Position numbers and translations under genes: made by a program. Positions 22,694-31,735 of a stretch of DNA of 64,000 nt are shown piece after piece. The notes beneath the pieces are model-generated. The model made no database searches and was not told where the DNA came from. It was given only the letters and a program-made list of their open reading frames with translations. Each line of letters starts with the position of its first letter. The stretch's first letter is position 1. Source of the stretch: Undaria pinnatifida (lineage: Eukaryota; Sar; Phaeophyceae; Laminariales; Alariaceae); assembly GCA_012845835.1 (NCBI GenBank), contig JABAKD010000002.1, positions 14,239,629-14,303,628 on the forward strand, read 5' to 3'.

Positions 22694-23393
22694 GACCTAC
22701 TATTATGGAAAAATTTTGAGCGATTATTTCTGGCGATTATTTTTGTAGTTTTGAGGCTCCAGAAATAACTGCATCAGAAATAAGGGGCGTCCATTATGGC
22801 TTCTGATTTTTGGAAAGTGGTTTTATTTTGAATTGGTAGGTCTTGTTTTGCCGTTTGCCTTTATTTTTGAAATCTGGCACGTACACTGTCGCCGGCGACA
22901 TTAGGTCACCACCGCCTCTGCTGCGGTCTCTTCTGCTGCGCTGCTGCTGTGGTGCTGGTGTGGTGTGCCTGTGGTGGTTTCGATGGTGGTGGTGCTGCTG
23001 CTGTCGCGTTTGTGTGAGGATGAAGCTCTGTCTCGCACACAACAAGCGCAGTATGCTGTCGTAGGTGTGTTTGTGACTCTTTGTTGTTGGTGATGCGTGA
23101 CGTGTACAGCAGACAAGTATCATACCAGGTACAGTATGAGCAGTGGTGACATGTGATACTTGGTACGAGGTAGTATCCAAAAAGTCACATAATCCCAGTT
23201 CTGAGAGGTTGGAAGAGCTGTTATTTCTGGGCTCAGAAATCACCAGATCCGCTGATTTCTGGCCTCGATTATTTCTGGACCCAGAAAAAACGATGATTTC
23301 TGGTCTCATAGTGGCTGGTTTTTATTTTCCGCGTCGGAGATCTCGGTTAAAGAGAGAAATAATCGATGAAAATATTCGCCATAATAGTAGGTC
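22694..23393. mobile_element. PIF/Harbinger-like MITE, 700 bp, inserted in the LINE
   Basis: The ends are inverted repeats: 15 perfect bases GACCTACTATTATGG, extending with a few mismatches to about 38 bp through CGATTATTTCT. TTA lies directly outside both ends (22691-22693 and 23394-23396), the target duplication typical of PIF/Harbinger and Tourist-like elements. LINE sequence resumes exactly at both sides (...KLLWEIL, then LTRFGV), which proves insertion. Inside, the short motif TTATTTCTGG or its complement is repeated many times near both ends, like subterminal transposase sites. A 171-aa minus-strand frame (Ser/His/Arg-rich) has no transposase motifs, so the element is non-autonomous. 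Confidence 0.88.
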
Positions 23394-23396
23394 TTA

Positions 23397-24590
23397 GAGT
23401 ATTTCCCACAGTAGCTTTCGGACGACAGAGCCATGCGCTTTCTGCAGGTCGATGACGCACATGTACAAGGGGAGTTCCTGCTCTCGTCCGAGTTCTTGCA
23501 CTCGGCGCCCTACGACCAGCATACCCACTGTTGGTCGCGCCGGACGGAGGCCACATTGCTCCTCGGGGAGGATTCCTCCTTGTTCGCAATAGCTGCTAAG
23601 GCGAGACGCGACGACTTTCAACAATACCTTGTCTGTACGGGTAACAAGTGAAACTCCCCTGTAATCGTTGCAACCAAAACGATACCTGGTATTTCTTTTT
23701 GTAAAGGACCTTGATGGTCGCACCTTTCCATCGCTGGGAGGCACAACCGTTTTCCAAACATTGACAAGTATGCTGTGAAAGCAACGAGTGAGTTCGGAGT
23801 GGTCGAGTTTCAGCACTTCGGCCGGCAGAGTCTGGTCCTGGCGTCTTCCGATTCGGCATACTCCGGATTACCCCCGTCATCTCGTCTACAGTGGTTCATC
23901 CCCAAGCGACAGTGCGAACGGTTGTTTGGGGAATAGCTGAATGATGAGATCGAGCGGCAGCGATTTTGTACTAAGGAGTTCGTAAAAAAACACGCATATC
24001 GTCCACGAACGTGCACCTTGTCTCGTAACAATGTGCCATCCTCATTCCAAACGAAATGTTCACTTAACGTTTTTTTCCCTCCCATCCCGACTGTGTCTTG
24101 CAAGTGCTTGTAGAAGCACCGCTGGTCGTTTTTGGCAAGTAATTTCTCCATTTCAGCGATTAATACATACTCTTCGAAACGATCATGTACCCCTGCGTCT
24201 ATCACCTCCCGCAGGCTCACGAACGCCGCCCGTAACGTCTTCCACGCGGTCTTTTCACGGGGGAGGAGTGTGAACGAGTTTTCGCGCACCTTCCCCCGCG
24301 GCCCATGCTATTTCAAAAAGAGGTCGAGGTTTCGGCCGACTCGCACCACCCATGCTTGCGGTGACGGCGTGGTTCAGCTGGTACCTCTACTTTCACTGCA
24401 TCGAGCATGGCCATGGCTAATACGTCAGCTACGTCAGGCATAGTCTTGGGCTGGGTAGGTTGGTTGAGAGTGGGTACGACTATCGCAACTACTCGCGTAC
24501 GACACTCCCCGTCGGGCATTAAAAAAACACGGTCGAACGGTCGGTCTTTTGGGGCCTTTCGCACTTGTCGGCTGGGTGTACAACGACCGC
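23397..24590 (-). pseudogene. LINE linker and RT proximal half
   Basis: The segment 24289-23900 (minus) encodes the linker between endonuclease and RT, with the long helical MREN...LREVIDAGVHDRFEEY and the LSEHFVWNEDGTLLRDK stretch. The upstream frame at 24564-24313 carries DRPFDRVFLMPDGE. RT motifs follow at 23816-23397: NDYRGVSLVTRTDKVLLKV, LPEEQCGLRPARPTVGML and YMCVIDLQKAHGSVVRK. The motif A Asp (in VIDLQKA) is kept, while the neighbouring residues differ from the usual AYDSVDR. Phase changes and stops are frequent. Confidence 0.85.
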
Positions 24591-25075
24591 CTAGACGTCG
24601 ACCGCTACGTACACTATGTTATGGTCTGAGTCCGGTTTATCTCGCGATGAAGGCTGTGGGTGGACCTTAACATCATGTACCCTAGATCGGTGGGCTTGGC
24701 GTGTCAGGATGCAGTCTATCCGTTTACGGCCAATTGGGCGGTCACCATTGTGTGCATGCGATATTGCATCCTTGGGTGGGTTGAAAAAGGTGTTGGTGAG
24801 GGCAAGCTTGCAATTGGTAGCGAATGACAGGAGTGGTTCACAGTAATGGTTTTTCACATCACGCCCGTACGCTTCAACCACTCTACCGTCAGCACTACTG
24901 CACCCATACACCCTTCGCCAAGTCCGTGCGGTGGCGTCTAGAATCACTTACAAACGCTCCCTCGTTGGGATCTGTTTAACCAGATCCTCCAACTTGTGCC
25001 AGATAACGCATTTCACCTCAGCATCCTTGGTGAATTCAGTTGCTGCGTACCGCACGACAAGGTCAACTTACTTAC
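24591..25075 (-). pseudogene. LINE endonuclease fragment (EEP fold, C-terminal half)
   Basis: On the minus strand VVRYAATEFTKDAEVKCVIW is followed by a stop, then ILDATARTWRRV, LLSFATNCKLALTNTFF, RPIGRKRIDCILTRQ and finally SDHNIVYV. These fit the C-terminal half of the exonuclease-endonuclease-phosphatase domain; the terminal SDHN motif with catalytic Asp/His is intact. The N-terminal half with the metal-binding Glu is absent. Homology stops near 25075, next to an unrelated repeat at 25076-25345. Confidence 0.85.
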
Positions 25076-25345
25076 AAAAACCGGACAACAAGAATCGCAT
25101 CGCCATGAAACGCTCGTCAACGAATTGCTTCGAGTAAGTAGACTTGCACACACATACGAGTAGCATTGCCTTTTTCCTGAGCGGGCTCGGTTGGTACATC
25201 CCTGGTCTGTGAAGATCAGAGCACCCCTCCCTTTCACTACTTGCGGAACGGTCCAGCTTTTCTTTGATCTTTTCCTTTGTGTTTTTTCTTCTCAACTTGC
25301 TTCTTGATTTTCCAGCTCTTTCCTTCATATCTGGCTCGGCCAACT
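25076..25345 (-). repeat. Dispersed repeat with a conserved short reading frame, copy 1
   Basis: On the minus strand the translation contains KEKIKEKLDRSASSE, then RPGMYQPSP. The repeat at 55180-55330 encodes, in the same orientation, KEIKEKLRRSASKLDRP and MPGMHQPSA. DNA identity is clear around CGGTTGGTNCATCCCTGG and ACTTGCGGAACGG. It may be the coding 5' part of an unidentified mobile element, or a repeat conserved by recent spread. Confidence 0.6.
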
Positions 25346-25840
25346 CGATTTTGTTTTTGTTTTCTCACCTTTATTTACTACTTTTTATTTTATATTTTTT
25401 TGGGAGTTGAATAGTGTCTCGAGTTTTCAACTATTTCCTTCAAAATTGTTTTCTGTCACCTCGATTTTGGACGTTTTTTTTTCATGTACTCTTTATATTT
25501 TGGGAAATGATCAAAGAGGGGGTATACCCCCGGGTTTTTCGATCATTTGGGGGTACAGAGAAAAGACGCCCGCGGAACGTGCCCTCGCTTGCCCCTAACG
25601 GCCTAAACTTCAATTCTGACGCGCTGGCATGACACCGCAACCCATGCTGAGCACGCACACTGTTTTTTGTTCCGGGTACGGCATCGGGGCTAACGGGGCT
25701 GCGGCCAAAAAGGGGGCAGCATAATCCCCTCGTTTGACTACAACGTGGGGGAGGAAATTCCCCAAAATCGACTACATTTATTCTTTACTTCCTCTTGACC
25801 GCATTTCCCCCCCCTTTGACCAATTCTGAAACCTTCAAAA
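25346..25840. other. Unassigned stretch
   Basis: T-rich to 25500, then mixed sequence with no recognised gene or repeat. Short frames of 60-72 aa overlap in several phases without family features. Confidence 0.35.
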
Positions 25841-26478
25841 GCGAGTACAGCGAGGACGGCTGCACGTCACCGTCCAACGGTCCGAGTAGACCACGAGCCG
25901 AACATCCAGTAGTCGCGGGCAGCTACGATCGTTCTCCGAATGATGACGGAATAGCAAACAAACTACGCAAAACAAATATTTAAGCAAAAGCAAATGGCAA
26001 TTATATTTGTTTGTTGGGAAAGGGAACGGGAGAACCAGAACACATAACCGTCTATTACCAGTCACGTGCTACTCGGTATGCTGTACTCCGTGCGTCGCTG
26101 TCGGGCCGGAGAACACACGCGCACATCGAAGCATTCACAACGAAGACAACAACCAAAGCGAGTACAGCGAGGACGGCTGCACGTCACCGCCCAACGGTCC
26201 GAATAGACCACGAGCCGAACATCCAGTAGTCGCGGGCAGCTACGATCGTTCATCTCCGAATAATGACGGAATAGCAAACAAACTACACAAAACAAATATT
26301 CCAGCACGAAAGCAAATGGCAATTATATTTGTTTGTTGGGAAAGGGAACTGGAGAACCAGAACACATAACCGTCTATCACCAGTCACGTGCTACTCGGTA
26401 TGCTGTACTCCGTGCGTCGCTGTCGGGCCGGAGAACACACGCGCACATCGAAGCATTCACAACGAAGACAACAACCAA
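25841..26478 (+). repeat. 317-bp tandem duplication
   Basis: The unit starting GCGAGTACAGCGAGGACGGC at 25841 is repeated from 26158 at over 90% identity (317- and 321-bp copies). It includes GTAGTCGCGGGCAGCTACGA and ATATTTGTTTGTTGGGAAAG. High identity means the duplication is recent compared with the rest of the window. Reading frames up to 120 aa cross the junction and repeat the same peptide; no domain is recognised. The 3' end of each unit is the outer edge of the foldback arm that follows. Confidence 0.9.
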
Positions 26479-27353
26479 CGGTATAGCAAACCTGTGCCCA
26501 TGGTTGTTGAAGATCAAAATAATTGCACCCTCGTATCCATCACGGAGAACGCTGCGAAGGTTATAAGGATATGAAATGATACGATATGATAAAACACGTC
26601 ATATAGCAGCAGTACATGTTCTCCTATAGTGCCGGTTGCCCCCGTTAAATCGCTTGGCACAGCTGTGTACAACATCCAGTAGTGGGTGTATAGGGAGTAG
26701 TGCTGGTTGTCGTTGTAATAGCGCCGATATTTACGACTGGCACATACCGGCTCTATTGAGGGACCAGTACAGGACTGGCATGTACCAGGTACGAGTTAGT
26801 TATACGAGTACTGTGGTGCTGTTTGCGGCCTCGGTGCTGTGCAAACGATGCCCCTTGCGAAATGAGTAACCTCCCCCCTCCCCACACAACCCCTTGCACC
26901 CCTGGCCCGCGAACCCATGACAAGGAAGAACATCATAAAAGCGAACACAAACCAAGGGGAAAAAAGGGAGAAACAAACAGAGGCCGCAAGCAGCACCACC
27001 AGTACTCGTATATACCAGTGCTGTATTGTGCCCCTACAGTGCCGCTATGTGACAGCCGTAAATACCCCGTACTACTATAGTGACAACCGGCACGACTCCC
27101 TGTACTTAAGGTATTGGATGTTGTACACATCTGTGCCAAGCGATTTCACAGGGGCAACCAGCACCATAGGGGGACATGTAGTGCTGCTGTAGGACGTGTA
27201 TTATCATATATTATCACTTTATATCATATCATGCAACCTTCGCAGCGTTCTCGGTCATGGATAAAAGGATGCAGTTGCCTTGATCTTAACAACCATGGGC
27301 ACGGGCTTGTTATGCCGTTGGTTGTTGTCTTCGTTGTGAATGTTTCGACATCG
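26446..27353. repeat. Large foldback / imperfect palindrome, arms ~380 bp
   Basis: The segment 26446-26835 reappears in reverse complement at 26977-27353, about 75-80% identical by eye, separated by a loop of about 140 bp. Matching blocks include GCATTCACAACGAAGACAAC, a CCCATGGTTGTT block, AAATCGCTTGGCACAG and CTGTACAACATCCA-like sequence. The outer ends show no clear target duplication. Candidate explanations are a foldback transposon, two opposite copies of one element, or an inverted duplication. The loop carries AC-rich, Lys-rich frames without family features. Confidence 0.82.
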
Positions 27354-27896
27354 AGACAAGGTTTGTCTTCTCCAGATGTTGTCTCGAAGTTAGGCAGAAT
27401 ATTTGCCCCCGCGCGCACACAGGCACAGAACAGCCATAATGCGCGAAGATGCGGCAGCCTCGTGGGCCATTCGCGGAGCAGCTGCCGCTTGACCCTTGAG
27501 CACCTCGATCGCCATGGTCTGCAGCGTGTTGTGGCGCTGCGGCGCGTTTGTGTGTGTTTCGGCTTTTCGAAATCGTGCAACCACCCCTCTGAAAAATGCC
27601 AACGAATATATTGAACATTCTGTTCGCTTCTGCATCTAGACTCGTGTTTACCAGCTGGTTTTTATCATTACCAAACACACTGTTTGGAAATCTTAATTCG
27701 GCATCTTATCTTTAGGCGGCGAAATTATGTCAAGAACCTCTGTGACCTGGATCGGGGCACCATAAACAATGGCCTCACAGCTGGAGTGTGTTTGTATTTT
27801 ACCTCCGACTCCATTTCGGTGTTAGACACGGCGGTATGCAATGATCGCATTGCTCTCATCGCTCCCTCTGGGTTTTCAAACATCATGTCAAAGATT
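27354..27896. other. Unassigned stretch
   Basis: About 540 bp. A minus-strand frame at 27635-27390 (81 aa, Ala/Arg-rich) looks mildly protein-like but has no recognised domain, and competing frames overlap it. No gene is called. Confidence 0.3.
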
Positions 27897-28190
27897 TTCG
27901 AGCGCAGTCCTATCAACGCACGAATGCCGGCAACTGATTTGGAGCGGTAGCGGCCCACTCGAGAGCTTCGAGCGCAGTCCCACCAACGTACGAACGCCGA
28001 CAGCTGATTTGGAGCGATAGCGACCCACTCGAGAGATTCGAGCGCAGTCCCACCAACGCACGATGCCGACAACTGATTTGGAGCGGTAGCGACCGACTCG
28101 AGACCTTCGAGCGCAGTCCAACCAACGCACGAAGGCCGACAACTGATTTGGAGCGGTCGCGACCCACTCGAGAGCTTCGAGCGCAGTCCC
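27897..28190. repeat. 70-bp minisatellite, about 4 copies
   Basis: Units contain AACTGATTTGGAGCGGTAGC, GACCCACTCGAGAG and GAGCGCAGTCCCACCAACG. TGATTT falls at 27935, 28005, 28074 and 28144, so the period is 69-70 bp. Copies differ by a few substitutions. A period not divisible by 3 lets all frames stay open through it. Confidence 0.92.
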
Positions 28191-28384
28191 ACCGACAGCA
28201 GCGATTCTACCCGACACACAGCCGTGAACAGCAACGCACACACAACAGTGATACTACAGTACCTCGCACACAGCAGTAACGCAGCAGTGCACATCAACAC
28301 ATCGGCTCAACTCACATGACTCTCGCCCATTTTGCAACTGCCTACGATCGTGTGGAAACCCTCGGAACATCATCCGCACATATA

Positions 28385-28643
28385 TGTAGATTTCCGCAGG
28401 AAACCGGCGTTTGTAAGGCGGTTGAAATCGATATTGTAACTAGACCGACAGACGAGCACGCCGCACGAGCGTGCAATCTCCAGTCGGCATAGGACAGTGA
28501 AGGCAACGAGCTACGAGAGTGCGGAATAAACGAGGACAGAACTCGTTCTTCGGTCGTAGCTGGTCGTACTTGACGTGGTTGATTGGGATTAGCGTTATCG
28601 CGGCGTGGTAGGAGACAGCGAGACAAGTTATCGGTCGAATTTA
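28385..28643 (+). repeat. Dispersed repeat B, copy 1
   Basis: Starts TGTAGATTTCCGCAGGAAAC (which can fold TTTCC/GGAAA) and runs through GCACGCCGCACGAGCGTGCA, itself an inverted repeat, to GCGTTATCGCGGCGTGGTA. It is more than 85% identical to 35271-35530 in the same orientation. No coding signal is seen. Confidence 0.85.
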
Positions 28644-28987
28644 TTCATCTCTAGAGGAAAAGGGTGGGTCTCGCTCCCATCGCACGTACCATATTTTCTA
28701 CGACGTCTACTCCGAGCCTGCTGCAGGTTTGTCGGCAGGTCCACAGTTCACGGTGATACGAGTCGGGCGAAACGTCACAAGCAGAGGGCAGAGCGCAGAC
28801 AAACCGGGCGGAGTACATACAATATGCCAAAGCTGTATTTATCTTTGAATGCAGGCTGTTGTGCTGAGGGCCTAGAGGCCGAAATGTGAAATTTAGACCG
28901 CTGAAGTGCACCGTACTGAGCTGTTGTGCACGATTACCTTTTCTTACGTTGCGGTGTGTGGTTTTTAATGTGATTTACAGTTGCCGT
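28644..28987. other. Unassigned stretch
   Basis: About 340 bp with no recognised gene, repeat or RNA. Confidence 0.35.
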
Positions 28988-29165
28988 GCACAGATTGTGC
29001 CACCCCGTTAACCCTGGTGCAAGCGAGTGCTACGGGGAGTAGCCGACCTATATCCTTAATGAGGATACGCACCCAGTAGCACGCGAGATCGGAGTACCAC
29101 ACACAGCCTGCAAAGACGAGTTTCGACGAAATCTTCAATCTCACAGCTGCAGTGCATTTAAACAT
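28988..29165 (+). repeat. Dispersed ~180-bp repeat R2, copy 1
   Basis: Shares with 49643-49830 and 57412-57770 the ordered blocks GTTAACCCTGGTGCAAG, GCCGACCTATATC, TTAATGAGGA, GATCGGAGTA, CACACAGC, GAGTTTCGAC and TCTCACAGCTG. A partial copy is at 56930-57000. Its last part also resembles the dimeric repeat at 5.1 and 41.5 kb. Confidence 0.8.
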
Positions 29166-29879
29166 TTTATCACAAATATCTGCGTGTAGTTTGGACCAGG
29201 CACAACAGCAGTTGCACCTGGTACGTTCGAGTACGTACAACAGTACGGAGATTTCATTATACTAATATAAGCAACTCGCAAGGCAGACCAGGCAAGCTGA
29301 GACTTTACAGCAGTATTAGAGAAACGTAGGGTGCCATTATACCGAATTTAGGATAGAACGCCCCCCTTATTAGCAAGCTTGGACCAGGCTGCCTGTGTCT
29401 TACGCGTATTAGTGTGTCGTATAGGCGTCGCGGACCGGTCGGTTCGCCCCAGCCCACCGCTTTCTCTACCCCCCGCTTTCCCCCCAAAGCATAGGTTAGC
29501 GCACGAACGCAATAGGACACACAGACAGCTTTGCCCCGACGGGTAACGCAGGCCGCTCGCATCGGACAGCAGTAGCCGAAGTTCGCCTTAGAGGGCAGGG
29601 CGCTCACGCATAGCAGACGACGGGGGCGAACTTGGGGATTTGCTGCGTGGCGCAAACCATAGCATGCGTATCGCTGTCCGCCACAGGCAGCATAGGCGTA
29701 CAAGTATAAGTTCCCAGACTTATACGTCGCGGACAGTTGAACTTGCACACAACATGTAGGTGCCGTGTTTTTTTGGCAGCGTACCCTTCGTGAAACAGTA
29801 ATGAGTACGTCAGCCAGCTGCAAGCCGCGTCGGGCGGGCCCTAACATACATGAAAGATCACACCAGCGGCCACAGCACA
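29166..29879. other. Unassigned stretch
   Basis: About 700 bp. A minus-strand frame (29880-29305, 191 aa) is Cys/Arg/Ala-rich with no recognised domain and could be chance in GC-rich sequence. No repeat partner was found in the window. Confidence 0.3.
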
Positions 29880-31735
29880 AGTACGAGGCGGCTATACCCC
29901 TTCACGCGAGCGGCACCTGTACCGACCCCGCGGGACGCTTTTTTTGGTTTTCCTAAATCGCAGTTGTGCGAGTGCGAGGGGCCCGTACCCCCCATCGTGT
30001 AGCCAGTACCGACCCGCGGGATCCTCATCCAGTCGCCCACACGGTGAGTGTATGTCACCCGATATTCACGGCGTGAGTGTAGTTTTTGCGCATAATGGAG
30101 TGTAAAATGAGCATTTATGAACGTGTCGCCCAGTTTTGCACAAACCGCAATTGTTCTAGTGCGAGGCGCCTGTACCCCTCCCCGCACGCGTCGTCTATAC
30201 CGGCCCGCGGGACATTCATCCAGTTTTACAACCCTTTTTTCCGTATGGGCACGTGGGGCCTGTACCCCCTCTTGCAGGTGTCGTCTGTACCGACCCCGCG
30301 GGGCGCCCTGCCAGCCGCTGTCCGAGTGCCTGGGGCCTATACCCCCTTTCGCGAGTGTCGTCTGGACCGACCTCGCAGGATGCTCGTTTCAGTTTAGCAC
30401 CTGCAGTTGCGTGAGCGCGTGGGGCTGGTACCCCCTCCCGCGGTCGACGACTGTACCGACCCGCGGGGTGCTCATCCAGGTCCACAATGTGTTGCTGCTT
30501 GCGCGCGAGGGGCCTGTACCCCCTCCCGCGGGCGCCGTCTGTACCGACCCCGCGGGACGCCCTGCCAGCCGCTGTCTGAGTGCGTGGGGCCTGTACCCCC
30601 TTTCGCGAGTGTCGTCTGGACCGACCTCGTGGGGCGCTCGTTTCAGTTTAGCATCTGCAGTCACGTGAGTGCGTGGGGCCTGTACCCCCTCCCGCGGTGT
30701 CGTCTGTACCGACGCGCGGGATGCTCATCCAGGTCCACAATGTGTTGCTGCTTGCGCGCGAGGGGCCTGTACCCCCTCCCGCGGACGCCGTTTGTACCGA
30801 CCGTGCGGGACGCCCGGCCCGTCGCTGTCCGGGTGCGTGGGGCCTGCACCCCCTTTCGCGAGTGTCGTCCGTGTCGACCTCGCGGGACGCTCGTTTCGGT
30901 TTGTCGCATGCAGTCACGTGAGTGCGTGGGGCCTATACCCCCTCGCGCGGGGTCGTTTGTACCGACCGCGGGACTCTCATCTAGGTTCACAGTGTGTTGC
31001 TTGCGCGCGAGGGGCTTATACCCCCTCCCGCGGGCGCGTCTCGCGGGCGTCGTCTGTACCGACCCCGCGGGACGACCTGCCAGCCGCTGTTCGAGCGCGT
31101 GGGGCCTGCACCCCCTTTCGCGTGATTTGTCTCTACCGATCCCGCGGGACGCTCGTTCAGTATCACCACCCGTTGCCGCTTGCGCGCGAGGGGCCTGTAC
31201 CCCCTCCCGCGGGCATCGTCAGTAGCTACCTCGCGGAACGCCATGTTCCGCCGTTGTCTGAGTGCGAAGGGGCTGTATCCCTTCTGCAATGCCGTATCTA
31301 CCCACTCCGCGGAACGCTCGTTCAGGGTTATCAGTTGGCGCTGCTTGTGCACGAGGGGCCTGCACCCTCTCCAGCGGGACGCCCTATTTCACCCACTGTT
31401 CGAGTGTGAGGGGCTTGTACCCCTTCCGCGAGTGTTGTCCGCACCGGCCTCACGGGACTCTCTTCTAGATTAACCACCTGCAGTCGTTCAAGGGTGTGGG
31501 GGCTGTGCCCCTTCCCGCGGGCATCGTCTGTACTGATCTCGTGGGACCCTCGTTCAGCCGCCGCGTGAGTGTGCGGGGCCTGTACCCCCTTCCCGCATGA
31601 GTCGTCGGTATCGACCGTGCCGGGCGCTCATTCAGTTGCACAACCTGCATTCGCGCGAGCGCGTGAGGCCTGTATCTCTTTGCCGTGCGGGTGGCCTGTA
31701 CCGTCCGGGGATCCTTGCCCAGACGCTACGTGAGT
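29880..31735. repeat. GC-rich tandem array with conserved hairpin core
   Basis: Units of about 84 bp share GTGCGNGGGGCCTGTACCCC, a CTCCCGCGGG or TTTCGCGAG variant, GTCGTCTGTACCGACC and CGCGGGACGC. Between about 30.42 and 31.0 kb they form a higher-order unit of three (about 252 bp): the segment with CATCCAGGTCCACAATGTG recurs near 30474 and 30726 and, diverged, near 30978. Nearly every unit keeps the GGGG...CCCC stem while flanks vary. Reading frames of up to 272 aa cross it in several phases on both strands; none has a family signature. Confidence 0.9.

Larger units (their letters stand above)
21420..25075 (-). mobile_element. Inactive LINE (EN + RT non-LTR retrotransposon), split by a MITE
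   Basis: On the minus strand the order is: apurinic-type endonuclease C-terminal half (25075-24591), a linker (24590-23900), reverse transcriptase (about 23890-22210), and a C-terminal domain with the CES-TEIAIRKRQLFFAGA and WYRG-x-EAELFM-type motifs (22217-21535). This is the standard layout of an EN-bearing LINE ORF2. Many frameshifts break it into short pieces, the catalytic YADD is mutated, and a 700-bp MITE interrupts the RT. The 5' part of the endonuclease is absent, consistent with 5' truncation. It belongs to the same broad group as the tail at 55424-55894, but the sequences are clearly different. Confidence 0.9.

Noticed and set aside
30407-31409. Frames of 272 and 246 aa in the plus strand
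   Set aside because: They run through the GC-rich tandem array in different phases, with equally long frames on the other strand. Length is explained by GC content and the repeat.
29880-31735. CRISPR array
   Set aside because: Units are directly adjacent, variable along their whole length and grouped in triplets. There are no constant repeats with unique spacers and no cas genes.
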